Origin: an uncultured Oscillibacter sp.
Lineage (GTDB): Bacteria; Bacillota; Clostridia; Oscillospirales; Oscillospiraceae
DNA length: 20,783 nucleotides
Reading direction: 5' to 3'
Assembly: GCA_900544105.1 (NCBI GenBank)
Contig: UQUC01000035.1
Span: forward strand, 1 to 20,783
The translations under genes and the position numbers were made by a program. Below, piece after piece: positions 8,076 to 14,179 of the stretch (its first letter is position 1; every line of letters begins with the position of its first letter). The notes beneath the pieces were generated by a model. That model had not been told where the DNA came from. It ran no database searches and saw only the letters and a program-made list of their open reading frames with translations.

Positions 8076-8300
8076 GAATCACAGGTCCCACCCCACTTTT
8101 TCCTTACATTTTCCGTGACAGTCGAATAACGGAATCACAGGTTTCATCCCTCAAAAAGCTTGCATTCTATATGACAGAATCACAGGTTTTATCCAGAAAA
8201 AGCCCGCCTTCCACATGACAGAATCACAGGTTTCGTCGAGTACTCACGGCAACGAAATCACAGCTTTTGTCCCTACACAGTAGTATCCGAAATCACAGTT
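8076..8300. repeat. Degenerate tandem repeat, 45-bp unit with core GAATCACAGGT
   Basis: The 11-bp core GAATCACAGGT (or AAATCACAGCT, AAATCACAGTT) starts at 8076, 8132, 8177, 8221, 8255 and 8290. The first three full units (8076-8120, 8132-8176, 8177-8220) are 45, 45 and 44 bp and also share the right-hand end (C-ATTC-ATATGACA style); 11 extra bases separate the first two. Units four and five are shortened to 34-35 bp. The last two cores lie inside the coding end of the Crp/Fnr gene. It fills most of the gap between the helicase scar and that gene. Confidence 0.8.
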
Positions 8301-8987
8301 TTGGTTCGTGTAAGCTGTCGGACGCTCCCCCAAGAGGCGGATCCGCCGCCCGTCGGTACAGATGAGCCCTTGCTCTTTCAAATGCCGCAGCTCCCGCATC
8401 ATGGCGCTGCGGTCCGTGGCGATGTAGTCCGCCAGAACGCTCAGGGAGAAGGGCAGCGTGAACACATCCTCCCCGCTCTTCTCCGCCTGCTGGCGGAAGT
8501 AACACAGCAGCTTTTCTCGGATGGACCGCCGGGACAGGACGTCCACCCGCTCGCTGAGAGAACGGGTCTTATTGCTGAGCAGGTTCATCATATTGTAGAC
8601 CAACGTGCTGTGGTGGGTGCAGGCATTCTCACAGCGTTTGAATATGCAGGAATAGTCGATAAACAGAATGTCGCAGGCAGTGCGAGCCACCACCTCCAGG
8701 CTGTCCGCCGCAAAGCCCGCAAAGGCCAGATGGCGGCCAAACACGCCGCCGGGTCCCATGTCCTCCAACACCGTTGCTACACCCGCCTCGTCGATGCGGA
8801 TCAGGGACACCTGCCCCCGCTCCACAATGCCCACCGCGTCCGTCCGGGCGGATGTAAAATCATAGATCTGTTCCTCTGACACATAAGACCGCTGGGTCGC
8901 CTGAAAGCAGGTCAGCATCCGGCGATATTCCTCATAGCTGATATCGTGGAACAGTGGACTGGCTTTCAATTCCTGGGCTGTCAGCAT
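8244..8987 (-). CDS. Crp/Fnr family transcriptional regulator with a repeat-derived C-terminal tail
   Basis: This 247-residue protein has an N-terminal cyclic-nucleotide-binding fold (about 10-120, with GIVERGQVSLIRIDEAG and GGVFGR), a long dimer helix, and a C-terminal winged helix (about 178-220, FSLSVLADYIATDRSAMMRE). It should bind DNA and respond to a small signal. A cysteine/histidine cluster (C105, C114, C119, C123, H125, H126) follows the sensor barrel, seen in clostridial members of the family; a redox or metal role is inference. The start at 8987 was chosen over 9008 because AGGAGG (9000-8995) sits 7 nt upstream of it. The last 19 or so residues (NCDFGYYCVGTKAVISLP) come from the tandem repeat and look like read-through of a lost stop. 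It is divergent from the CBS gene. Confidence 0.85.
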   Translation of the reverse strand: MLTAQELKASPLFHDISYEEYRRMLTCFQATQRSYVSEEQIYDFTSARTDAVGIVERGQVSLIRIDEAGVATVLEDMGPGGVFGRHLAFAGFAADSLEVVARTACDILFIDYSCIFKRCENACTHHSTLVYNMMNLLSNKTRSLSERVDVLSRRSIREKLLCYFRQQAEKSGEDVFTLPFSLSVLADYIATDRSAMMRELRHLKEQGLICTDGRRIRLLGERPTAYTNQNCDFGYYCVGTKAVISLP

Positions 8988-9023
8988 TGCAGCGCCTCCT
9001 TGTTGCATTTATCACTAATTTTT

Positions 9024-9032
9024 ATCATAGCA
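9024..9032 (-). promoter_or_regulatory. Extended -10 promoter for the Crp/Fnr gene
   Basis: The minus strand reads TGCTATGAT, an extended -10 (TGn plus TATGAT at 9029-9024). No good -35 hexamer is seen 16-18 nt upstream, as is usual for extended -10 promoters. The leader would be about 30 nt. Confidence 0.45.
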
Positions 9033-9084
9033 GGTCCTCACCAAAAAGAAAAGGACTATTTTTTTAAATTTCATACATTGTTCA

Positions 9085-9120
9085 AGAAATCGACAACGAG
9101 TTCCTGTATACTGTATACAG
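9085..9120 (+). promoter_or_regulatory. Promoter region of the CBS gene with a 17-bp perfect palindrome
   Basis: CTGTATAC-T-GTATACAG (9104-9120) is a perfect palindrome that contains TATACT and TATACA, either of which could be the -10 box. TCGACA (9090-9095) lies 18 nt before TATACA and is a fair -35. A palindrome across the -10 box is typical of a repressor operator. Which protein binds is unknown. Confidence 0.5.
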
Positions 9121-9176
9121 AGAAAAGGAACGGTTCCGCCGCTGTCGGCGTTCGTAAATGGAAAGGAGCACTCAGC

Positions 9177-9608
9177 GTGAACATTGCCTATTTTCTGCTT
9201 CCCAAAAGCCGGATCGCCTATCTGTACGATGACTTTACCTTCCGCCAAGGTCTTGAAAAGATGCGTAACCGGGGCTATACCGCCATCCCCGTCATCACGC
9301 GGGACGGCCGGTATGTGGGCACTGTCAGCGAAGGGGATTTCCTCTGGCGGTTGTTGGACACCGACGATCCCTCCATGAAAAAGGCGGAGGAATTGCGGAT
9401 CCGCGACATCATCGGCAGCAAATATCCGGCAGTCCGCATCACCGTGACCATGGATGCGCTGCTGGAAAGTGCCATGAATCAGAACTTCATTCCCGTCATC
9501 GACGATCTGGATAATTTCATCGGCATCGTCACCCGGCGGGACATCATCAGTTACTTAGCCAAGGAAAACGAAAACAGCTTTGCGCCCCCTGTTTCCAAAA
9601 TTGGATAA
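9177..9608 (+). CDS. CBS-domain pair protein
   Basis: This is a small 143-residue soluble protein made of two CBS motifs: residues about 8-65 (FTFRQGLEKMRNRGYTAIPV then GRYVGTVSEGDFLW) and about 80-135 (RITVTMDALLESAMNQNFIP then NFIGIVTRRDIISYL). CBS pairs bind adenine nucleotides or cyclic di-AMP and act as energy or signal sensors; the ligand here cannot be told. The start is GTG at 9177, chosen because AAAGGAG (9162-9168) lies 8 nt before it and the protein then begins MNIAYFLLPKSRIAYLYDD, a natural N-terminus; the frame stays open far upstream into the regulator gene but without a fitting ribosome site. It stands alone, followed by a strong terminator. Confidence 0.88.
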   Translation: MNIAYFLLPKSRIAYLYDDFTFRQGLEKMRNRGYTAIPVITRDGRYVGTVSEGDFLWRLLDTDDPSMKKAEELRIRDIIGSKYPAVRITVTMDALLESAMNQNFIPVIDDLDNFIGIVTRRDIISYLAKENENSFAPPVSKIG

Positions 9609-9611
9609 ACG

Positions 9612-9641
9612 AACCCCCGCCCAAATTGGGCGGGGGTTTCA
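9612..9641 (+). terminator. Terminator after the CBS gene
   Basis: AACCCCCGCCCAA and TTGGGCGGGGGTT form a near-perfect GC-rich stem starting 4 nt after the stop codon, with TTTC behind it. It can work in both directions. Confidence 0.8.
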
Positions 9642-9670
9642 GCGTGTCGATAAAGCTGTTTGTCCACTGA

Positions 9671-9708
9671 CATCCCCGGAATACCATGTATTCCGGGGAT
9701 GGTTTCGT
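9671..9708. terminator. Hairpin between the convergent CBS and 5'-nucleotidase genes
   Basis: CATCCCCGGAATAC (9671-9684) pairs perfectly with GTATTCCGGGGATG (9688-9701) around a CAT loop. It lies 24 bp beyond the 5'-nucleotidase stop. The U tract is poor on both strands (GTTTCG on plus), so termination strength is uncertain. Confidence 0.5.
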
Positions 9709-9724
9709 TCAATGCTCCATCAGT

Positions 9725-11737
9725 TCACCGGGGTTGGCTTTTTCCGCCGGATCGGCGGCGCAGGGTCCGGATCAGCAGGCACACCATGAGCACCATCAGA
9801 GCAGTCAGCCCCAGCACAGCCCACGTGATCCCGTTCCAACCGGCCAAAAGCTGTCCCGGCGCGAAGCTGTCGGACACCTGCTTGCAGCCGTTGGCGGGGT
9901 CGGCGTAGCGGTCAGGGAGGCCTTTCTCCCCGAACTGCTCCAGATACGCCGCCAGCGCGTACCATTCCTTCAACTCATTGCCGTTTGCATCGTAGAGGAT
10001 ACAGTCGGCGAAATTCGTCACCGGAGTGCCGTCGGCCCGCTTCGGCTCCAGGGACAGCAGCCCCATGGACTTGCTTTTCACCGTGCCCAGCATTTGGGCG
10101 GAATACATTCCCGTCACCACCCGGTAAAGGGCGTTATCGTCGATCTCGCAGGCATTTCCCGTGCCGCTTTCATCCAAGGCCCCGTCCGTCAGCGCCGCAT
10201 CGTAGACACGGTTGAAGAACATCCGCTTGGTGTTGAAGGCGTACTTGGCGCCGGACATATAGAGCTGGGCCGCAGGCATGATGGGCGTCACGGAGGCGTC
10301 CACCTCCATGGCGGCCTTCAGTTCCTTGCCGGTGAGGTACACCGCCACCAGTGGGAAGCCGGAGGTGCCATCCTCCCCCACGCCCATAGACAGCACATCA
10401 AAGGCCATCGCAGCTGTCAGATCACCCGCGGGCAGGTTGGCCCGGAGAACGCCGTCCGCCGTCACCGAGACCGTATGGGGGCTGTCGGCATAAGCGGTGT
10501 TCAGGGTACGATCCGCCCACAAAAAGGCATCGGACACCAGCGTTCCAAGGCCGTTGTTCTCCTGCACGGCGGACACCGGCGTGGTCAGATCGTAGTCCGT
10601 ATGGGTCAGAACCTCGTCATAGGTCAGGCCGTACCGGGCCAGATACGTCTCCCCCACCATGTCCTTCCATTGCTCCACGATCCCGGCGATCTCCGGGTCC
10701 TCCGCCACCGTTTCGTCAATGGGGATCAGGCGGTAGTCCAGCAGTCGCTTTTGTCCGCTGCCGTCCCAGGAGAAGGTCAGGCTGCCCAAATTCTGACAGT
10801 AGGGGCCGCTGGAGACGATATAGGTATCGTTCACCACCAGCGGCTCCGCCAGCGTGGAGTGGGTGTGGCCGGAGACGATCACGTCAATACCGTCCACAGC
10901 CTTGGCCAGCTCTTCATCCTCGGAAGACGCCAGCGATTCCCCGGTGCCGCTGTGGGACAGACAAATGATGATCTCCGCTCCCTCTCCCTTTAGGGTCTCC
11001 ACACAGCGCTTGGCCGTTTTAGCGGCATCCGACCGGGTAAAGCCGGAGGTGGGGGCGCATTCGTCGGAATCCACCCCCATCAAGCCGAACAGACCGTAGG
11101 TCACGCCGAAGCGTTCCAGCGTCACGCAATCCGTCACGCCATAGTCCTCCATAGCGGACCGAATGAACGCCCGGTCGGGGTTGTCATCGGCAGGGGCATA
11201 ATTGGCCTCCAGCAACGCCGGCAGCACAGGAGTGACGGGACCGAATCTCTCCCTGTAAGCGTCCATATCCTCAAGCGGTTGAGCATCCACCAGCAGCAGT
11301 TCCACAGCCGCCTGCTGCGCAGCCTTGGCGGAATTCAGCATTTCCCCGAAGCCGACGCCCTTGTGGTCAAATTCATGGTTGCCGATGGTCACGGCGTCGT
11401 AGCCCATGGCTCCCATGGTCCGCAGCTCCGCCGCCTGCGTGGTGTAAAGGGTCTGGATCAGAGAGCCGATGGAAAAGTCACCGCCATCCACCAGCAGAGC
11501 GGCCGGGTTCATCGCCCGTTCCTCATCGATGACGGTTTTCAGCCGGGCGTAGCCGCCGCTCTCCCCTCCCTCCGCCGTGGGCTGGGGGAGGAAATGGGAG
11601 TGGAGATCGTGGGTGAACAGGATGGTCGTGACGTTCGTCTCCTGAGCCGAGCCTTCGGTCACGGCGCTGGCAGGGAGCACACACAATATTGCCAGAAGCA
11701 GCGCCAGAAAAAATGCGGAAAAGCGACGGAATTTCAT
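9725..11737 (-). CDS. UshA-type 5'-nucleotidase / metallophosphoesterase, membrane anchored
   Basis: This 670-residue exported enzyme hydrolyses nucleotides or 2',3'-cyclic nucleotides outside the cell. A signal peptide (FRRFSAFFLALLLAILCVLPASA) leads into a calcineurin-like phosphoesterase domain (about 37-330). All metal-site motifs are present: THDLHSHF, DGGDFSIG, GNHEFDHKG, ICLSHSG and VSGHTHS. The C-terminal 5'-nucleotidase domain (about 385-600) has NNGLGTLVSDAFLW and GVLRANLPAGDLT. A final hydrophobic helix (about 636-658) and basic tail RTLRRRSGGK anchor it to the membrane. SD AGGAGG sits close before the ATG at 11737. It appears to be a single-gene unit with a long leader from a promoter at 12006-12034. 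Phosphate or nucleoside scavenging is likely; the exact substrate is not shown. Confidence 0.92.
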   Translation of the reverse strand: MKFRRFSAFFLALLLAILCVLPASAVTEGSAQETNVTTILFTHDLHSHFLPQPTAEGGESGGYARLKTVIDEERAMNPAALLVDGGDFSIGSLIQTLYTTQAAELRTMGAMGYDAVTIGNHEFDHKGVGFGEMLNSAKAAQQAAVELLLVDAQPLEDMDAYRERFGPVTPVLPALLEANYAPADDNPDRAFIRSAMEDYGVTDCVTLERFGVTYGLFGLMGVDSDECAPTSGFTRSDAAKTAKRCVETLKGEGAEIIICLSHSGTGESLASSEDEELAKAVDGIDVIVSGHTHSTLAEPLVVNDTYIVSSGPYCQNLGSLTFSWDGSGQKRLLDYRLIPIDETVAEDPEIAGIVEQWKDMVGETYLARYGLTYDEVLTHTDYDLTTPVSAVQENNGLGTLVSDAFLWADRTLNTAYADSPHTVSVTADGVLRANLPAGDLTAAMAFDVLSMGVGEDGTSGFPLVAVYLTGKELKAAMEVDASVTPIMPAAQLYMSGAKYAFNTKRMFFNRVYDAALTDGALDESGTGNACEIDDNALYRVVTGMYSAQMLGTVKSKSMGLLSLEPKRADGTPVTNFADCILYDANGNELKEWYALAAYLEQFGEKGLPDRYADPANGCKQVSDSFAPGQLLAGWNGITWAVLGLTALMVLMVCLLIRTLRRRSGGKSQPR

Positions 11738-11764
11738 ACAGTTCCTCCTGATTTACAATAAAGG

Positions 11765-11974
11765 AAGAGAGTCCGTAAGGACTCTCTTGAGGCTGTCGAT
11801 AAAGAGGTAGATTCTCCGCAACGGAAAGGAAGGGTGTGCGCGGGAAACCCAAGAAGGGTGTCCTGCGCCATTGAAATCCTTAGTTTTCAGAACTTTTATA
11901 AAGTTCTGAAAACTGGCTCAGCGGGGAGAAAAGACTTTTTCGACACGCTGAAGAGAGTCCGTAAGGACTCTCTT
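11765..11974. mobile_element. 210-bp palindromic element with about 40-bp terminal inverted repeats
   Basis: Each end is a 24-bp self-complementary block (11765-11788 and 11951-11974): stem AAGAGAGTCC / GGACTCTCTT around GTAA. Next to each block, pointing inward, lies a second inverted pair: CTGTCGATAAAG (about 11793-11804) and CTTTTTCGACACG (about 11935-11947). The centre carries a 15-bp perfect stem AGTTTTCAGAACTTT/AAAGTTCTGAAAACT (11882-11914). No transposase and no clear target-site duplication were seen. Related bases (CAGCGTGTCGATAAAG) recur at 9640-9655, so it looks like a genome-wide MITE or REP-type repeat. The minus-strand ORFs crossing it are not genes. Confidence 0.6.
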
Positions 11975-12005
11975 CTGACTTCCGATTGCCAGCCTTACAG
12001 CCCAC

Positions 12006-12034
12006 ATTATACCGGCCGTCCCCCGGCCTGTCAA
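12006..12034 (-). promoter_or_regulatory. Perfect-consensus sigma-A promoter upstream of the 5'-nucleotidase
   Basis: On the minus strand TTGACA (12034-12029) and TATAAT (12011-12006) are separated by exactly 17 nt, matching consensus in all 12 positions. The spacer holds a small dyad (GGCCG and CGGCC) and is unusually GC-rich. Start near 11999 would give a 262-nt leader through the palindromic element to the 5'-nucleotidase ATG. It begins directly after the lysA stop. Confidence 0.75.
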
Positions 12035-12043
12035 CAAACCTGC

Positions 12044-13336
12044 TTACAGGTCCAGTGCCGTGAGGTCCGCGAAGGTCTCCCGGCGGACTGCCTCGTAAAT
12101 GCGATCCGGGGTCAGCATCACCACGGCGGGGCGGGGCAGGCGGTTGTAGTTGGAAGCCATGGAGTAGTTGTAAGCGCCGGTGGTGCACACAGCCAGAATG
12201 TCCCCCCGGCAGGTGTCTCCCGGCAGCTCCACGCCGGGCTGGATGATGTCCCCGCTCTCGCAGCAGCGGCCCACCACGTCGAACCGCTCCATCGAACCGG
12301 ACTTGTGGGCGTGATAGACGGTGTAGCGGGACTGGTAGAGCGCGTAGCGGGGGTTGTCCGTCATGCCGCCGTCCACCGCTGCGTACTGCTTATAGCCGGG
12401 GATACGCTTCACGGAGCCAACGGTGTACAGCGTCATCCCCGCGTCCGCCACAATGCTGCGGCCCGGCTCCATCAGGAACCGGGGCATGGGCAGGCCCAGC
12501 CGTTCCGTTTCCTCCTTCAGATGGGCCGCCAGCTCCTCCAAACGGGCGGGAATGTCGATGGCCTCATCCTCCTGCGTGTAGCGGACGCCGTAACCGCCGC
12601 CAAGGTTCAGGTCCGAAAGCGTCACACCGGTCTCGTCCCGGATCTGCGCCAGAAAAGGCACCATAATGTCCAGCGTCCGCTGGTACACATCCTCTCCGAA
12701 CACCTGCGAGCCTACATGACAGTGCAGTCCCCGGAGGTCCAGATGCGGCAGCGTCAAAGCCAGCTTCACCAGTTCCATGGCCTGTCCGGTCTCCACCGCC
12801 GCGCCGAATTTGGAATCTACCTTCCCGGTGCTGACGGCCTCGTAGGTGTGGGGGTCAATGCCCGGCGTCACCCGCAGAAGGATCTTCTGGATGACGTTAG
12901 CCGCTGCCGCCGTCTTTTCCAGCGCTAAAAGCTCCTCCCGGTTGTCCGCCACAAAAAAGCCGATGCCCTGGCTGACGCCATAGGCAAGATCCGCGTCGGT
13001 CTTGCAGTTGCCGTGGAAATAGATACGCTCCGCCGGGAAGCCGGCGCTGAGAGCGGTGTACAGTTCCCCGGAGGATACCACGTCTACGCCCATGCCCTCC
13101 TCTGCCATGATGCGGTACATCTGCTTGAAGGACGCCGCTTTGCTGGCGTACAGGGGCAGAGAGCCGGGGCCGAAATGGTCCTGGAATGCTTGCAGATACA
13201 TCCGGCAGTTGGCCCGGACGCGCGCCTCGTCCATCAGGTAGAGGGGGGTACCGTACTCCTTGGCCAGCTCGGTCACGTCGTATCCAGCGAAGGTCAGGAC
13301 TCCCTCCGGCGTCCGGCGGATGTTATTGGAAAGCAT
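12044..13336 (-). CDS. lysA: Diaminopimelate decarboxylase
   Basis: This PLP enzyme of 430 residues, the usual length, converts meso-diaminopimelate to lysine, the last step of lysine synthesis, in the cytoplasm. The PLP lysine is K66 in LPLYASKA. The fold-III barrel motifs HCHVGSQ, LNLGGGYG and MEPGRS bind the cofactor phosphate. The C-terminal barrel carries VGRCCESGD, with the cysteine that reaches the partner active site, and TGAYNYSMASNYN for substrate and PLP. The start at 13336 has AAGGAGGAG 6 nt upstream. It is alone, with no other lysine gene beside it. The 5' leader looks about 60 nt and holds no lysine-riboswitch-sized structure. Confidence 0.96.
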   Translation of the reverse strand: MLSNNIRRTPEGVLTFAGYDVTELAKEYGTPLYLMDEARVRANCRMYLQAFQDHFGPGSLPLYASKAASFKQMYRIMAEEGMGVDVVSSGELYTALSAGFPAERIYFHGNCKTDADLAYGVSQGIGFFVADNREELLALEKTAAAANVIQKILLRVTPGIDPHTYEAVSTGKVDSKFGAAVETGQAMELVKLALTLPHLDLRGLHCHVGSQVFGEDVYQRTLDIMVPFLAQIRDETGVTLSDLNLGGGYGVRYTQEDEAIDIPARLEELAAHLKEETERLGLPMPRFLMEPGRSIVADAGMTLYTVGSVKRIPGYKQYAAVDGGMTDNPRYALYQSRYTVYHAHKSGSMERFDVVGRCCESGDIIQPGVELPGDTCRGDILAVCTTGAYNYSMASNYNRLPRPAVVMLTPDRIYEAVRRETFADLTALDL

Positions 13337-13395
13337 TAGGACTCCTCCTTATTGGGAAACCGGCATTACCCGGCAGTCCGCATTTTTTATGGTTC

Positions 13396-13403
13396 ATAAT
13401 AGT
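13396..13403 (-). promoter_or_regulatory. Possible lysA -10 region
   Basis: The minus strand reads TACTATTAT, with TACTAT or TATTAT as -10 box about 60 nt before the lysA ATG. No convincing -35 hexamer lies 16-18 nt upstream (best TTCCTG). The other bases between 13404 and 13605 show no gene and no clear signal. Confidence 0.3.
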
Positions 13404-13605
13404 AACACATTTTTTCTTGGCAGGAAAGCGGCCTTCTGTTCAATTTTTGACAGATTTTAGCAGACTTTTCCGTGATTTTGCCGCTCATATGGCATATTCT
13501 TCCACAAAGCCACAGCAGAGGGACATTCCTGCCGTGTTTGTCTTTTTCACGTGGAATACGTCGAACAGAGCTTCAGCGCCTTAAGATTTTTCCCGATTCC
13601 GTGCA

Positions 13606-13640
13606 AACCCCAAGGCCGTCCGATGGACGGCCTTGGGGTT
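13606..13640 (-). terminator. Terminator after the zinc-ribbon gene
   Basis: AACCCCAAGGCCGTCC (13606-13621) pairs perfectly over 16 bp with its complement at 13625-13640 around a GAT loop. It lies 30 bp past the stop of the zinc-ribbon gene. The tail on the minus strand is short (TTTGC). Confidence 0.65.
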
Positions 13641-13670
13641 CTACATACGGGTCAATTTATGAGAGATGCG

Positions 13671-14090
13671 TTAATCCATGGGCGCGCCGCACTTGGGGCA
13701 GAACTTGCTGTCAGACTCAGCGCCGCATACCGGGCAAGTCTTTACAACAGCTCCCGCCTCCGCCGCGGAGCCTTCCACGTGCTCCACCTTGATGGCGTTC
13801 TTCTGCTCCTCCAACTCCGCAATGCGGGCCTTGGAAGCAGCAACGGCATCCGCCAGCTCCTGAACGCCCTCCGGCAGCTCCCCTTCGTACTCGTTGATGA
13901 ACCACTCACCGATCAGGCGGCAGTTCTTCTCGATCTCCCGCTGCTCACCGGCGATAGCCACGGAGATCTTGGTCTTTTCCGTGGTCTCCCGGGCCTTATC
14001 CGCAGCGACAGCCGCCACGTCCTTGGCCTTGTCAGCCGCCACAGCAGCCACATCCTTGGCCTTACGGCCCAATTCCTCAAAAAACGCCAT
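13671..14090 (-). CDS. Small zinc-ribbon protein with a helical repeat N-terminus
   Basis: This 139-residue protein has no signal peptide. The N-terminus (about 8-40) is helical with two tandem 11-residue copies of AKDVAAVAADK, followed by a charged helix (about 65-105, EGVQELADAVAASKARIAELEEQ) that could form a coiled coil. The C-terminus is a four-cysteine zinc ribbon, CPVCG-N-CPKCG, ending GAPMD. The type is common in Firmicutes, often annotated as zinc-ribbon protein with no known job. The start at 14090 was taken because AAAGGAG lies 8 nt before it. The gene has its own promoter (14143-14171) and terminator. Function unknown; scaffold or envelope-stress roles seen for relatives would be guesses. 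Confidence 0.8.
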   Translation of the reverse strand: MAFFEELGRKAKDVAAVAADKAKDVAAVAADKARETTEKTKISVAIAGEQREIEKNCRLIGEWFINEYEGELPEGVQELADAVAASKARIAELEEQKNAIKVEHVEGSAAEAGAVVKTCPVCGAESDSKFCPKCGAPMD

Positions 14091-14142
14091 CGTAAACGCT
14101 CCTTTCACAGCCGGTCTATCCAGCCGAACGATTCATGGCCTT

Positions 14143-14171
14143 AGTATACTTCCCTTTTTTCAAAAACGCAA
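14143..14171 (-). promoter_or_regulatory. Promoter of the zinc-ribbon gene, overlapping the end of glpK
   Basis: On the minus strand TTGCGT (14171-14166) and TATACT (14148-14143) are 17 nt apart. The -35 lies 6 nt past the glpK stop and inside a short stem-loop (AACGC-TGTT-GCGTT plus T run) that may end glpK transcription, so the two signals overlap. Confidence 0.5.
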
Positions 14172-14179
14172 CAGCGTTC
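14166..14179 (-). terminator. Weak stem-loop at the glpK stop codon
   Basis: The minus strand reads AACGC-TGTT-GCGTTTTTG right at the TGA. The stem is only 5 bp but is followed by a T5 run. It may give partial termination. Confidence 0.35.

Noticed and set aside
8076..8300. Possible CRISPR array
   Set aside because: The shared core is only 11 bp, the so-called spacers resemble each other as part of a 45-bp unit, spacing varies from 34 to 56 bp, and no cas gene is near.
9725..10993. Plus-strand 435-codon ORF opposite the 5'-nucleotidase
   Set aside because: It is antisense to an enzyme with all catalytic motifs; the composition is that of a shadow frame.
11523..12188. Minus-strand ORFs at 11523-11852 and 11880-12188 containing SPYGLSS
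   Set aside because: The shared peptide is simply the translated palindrome of the 210-bp element, and both ORFs overlap real genes in another frame.
13337..13400. Lysine riboswitch upstream of lysA
   Set aside because: The leader is only about 60 nt and shows no multi-stem junction; a lysine riboswitch needs about 170 nt.
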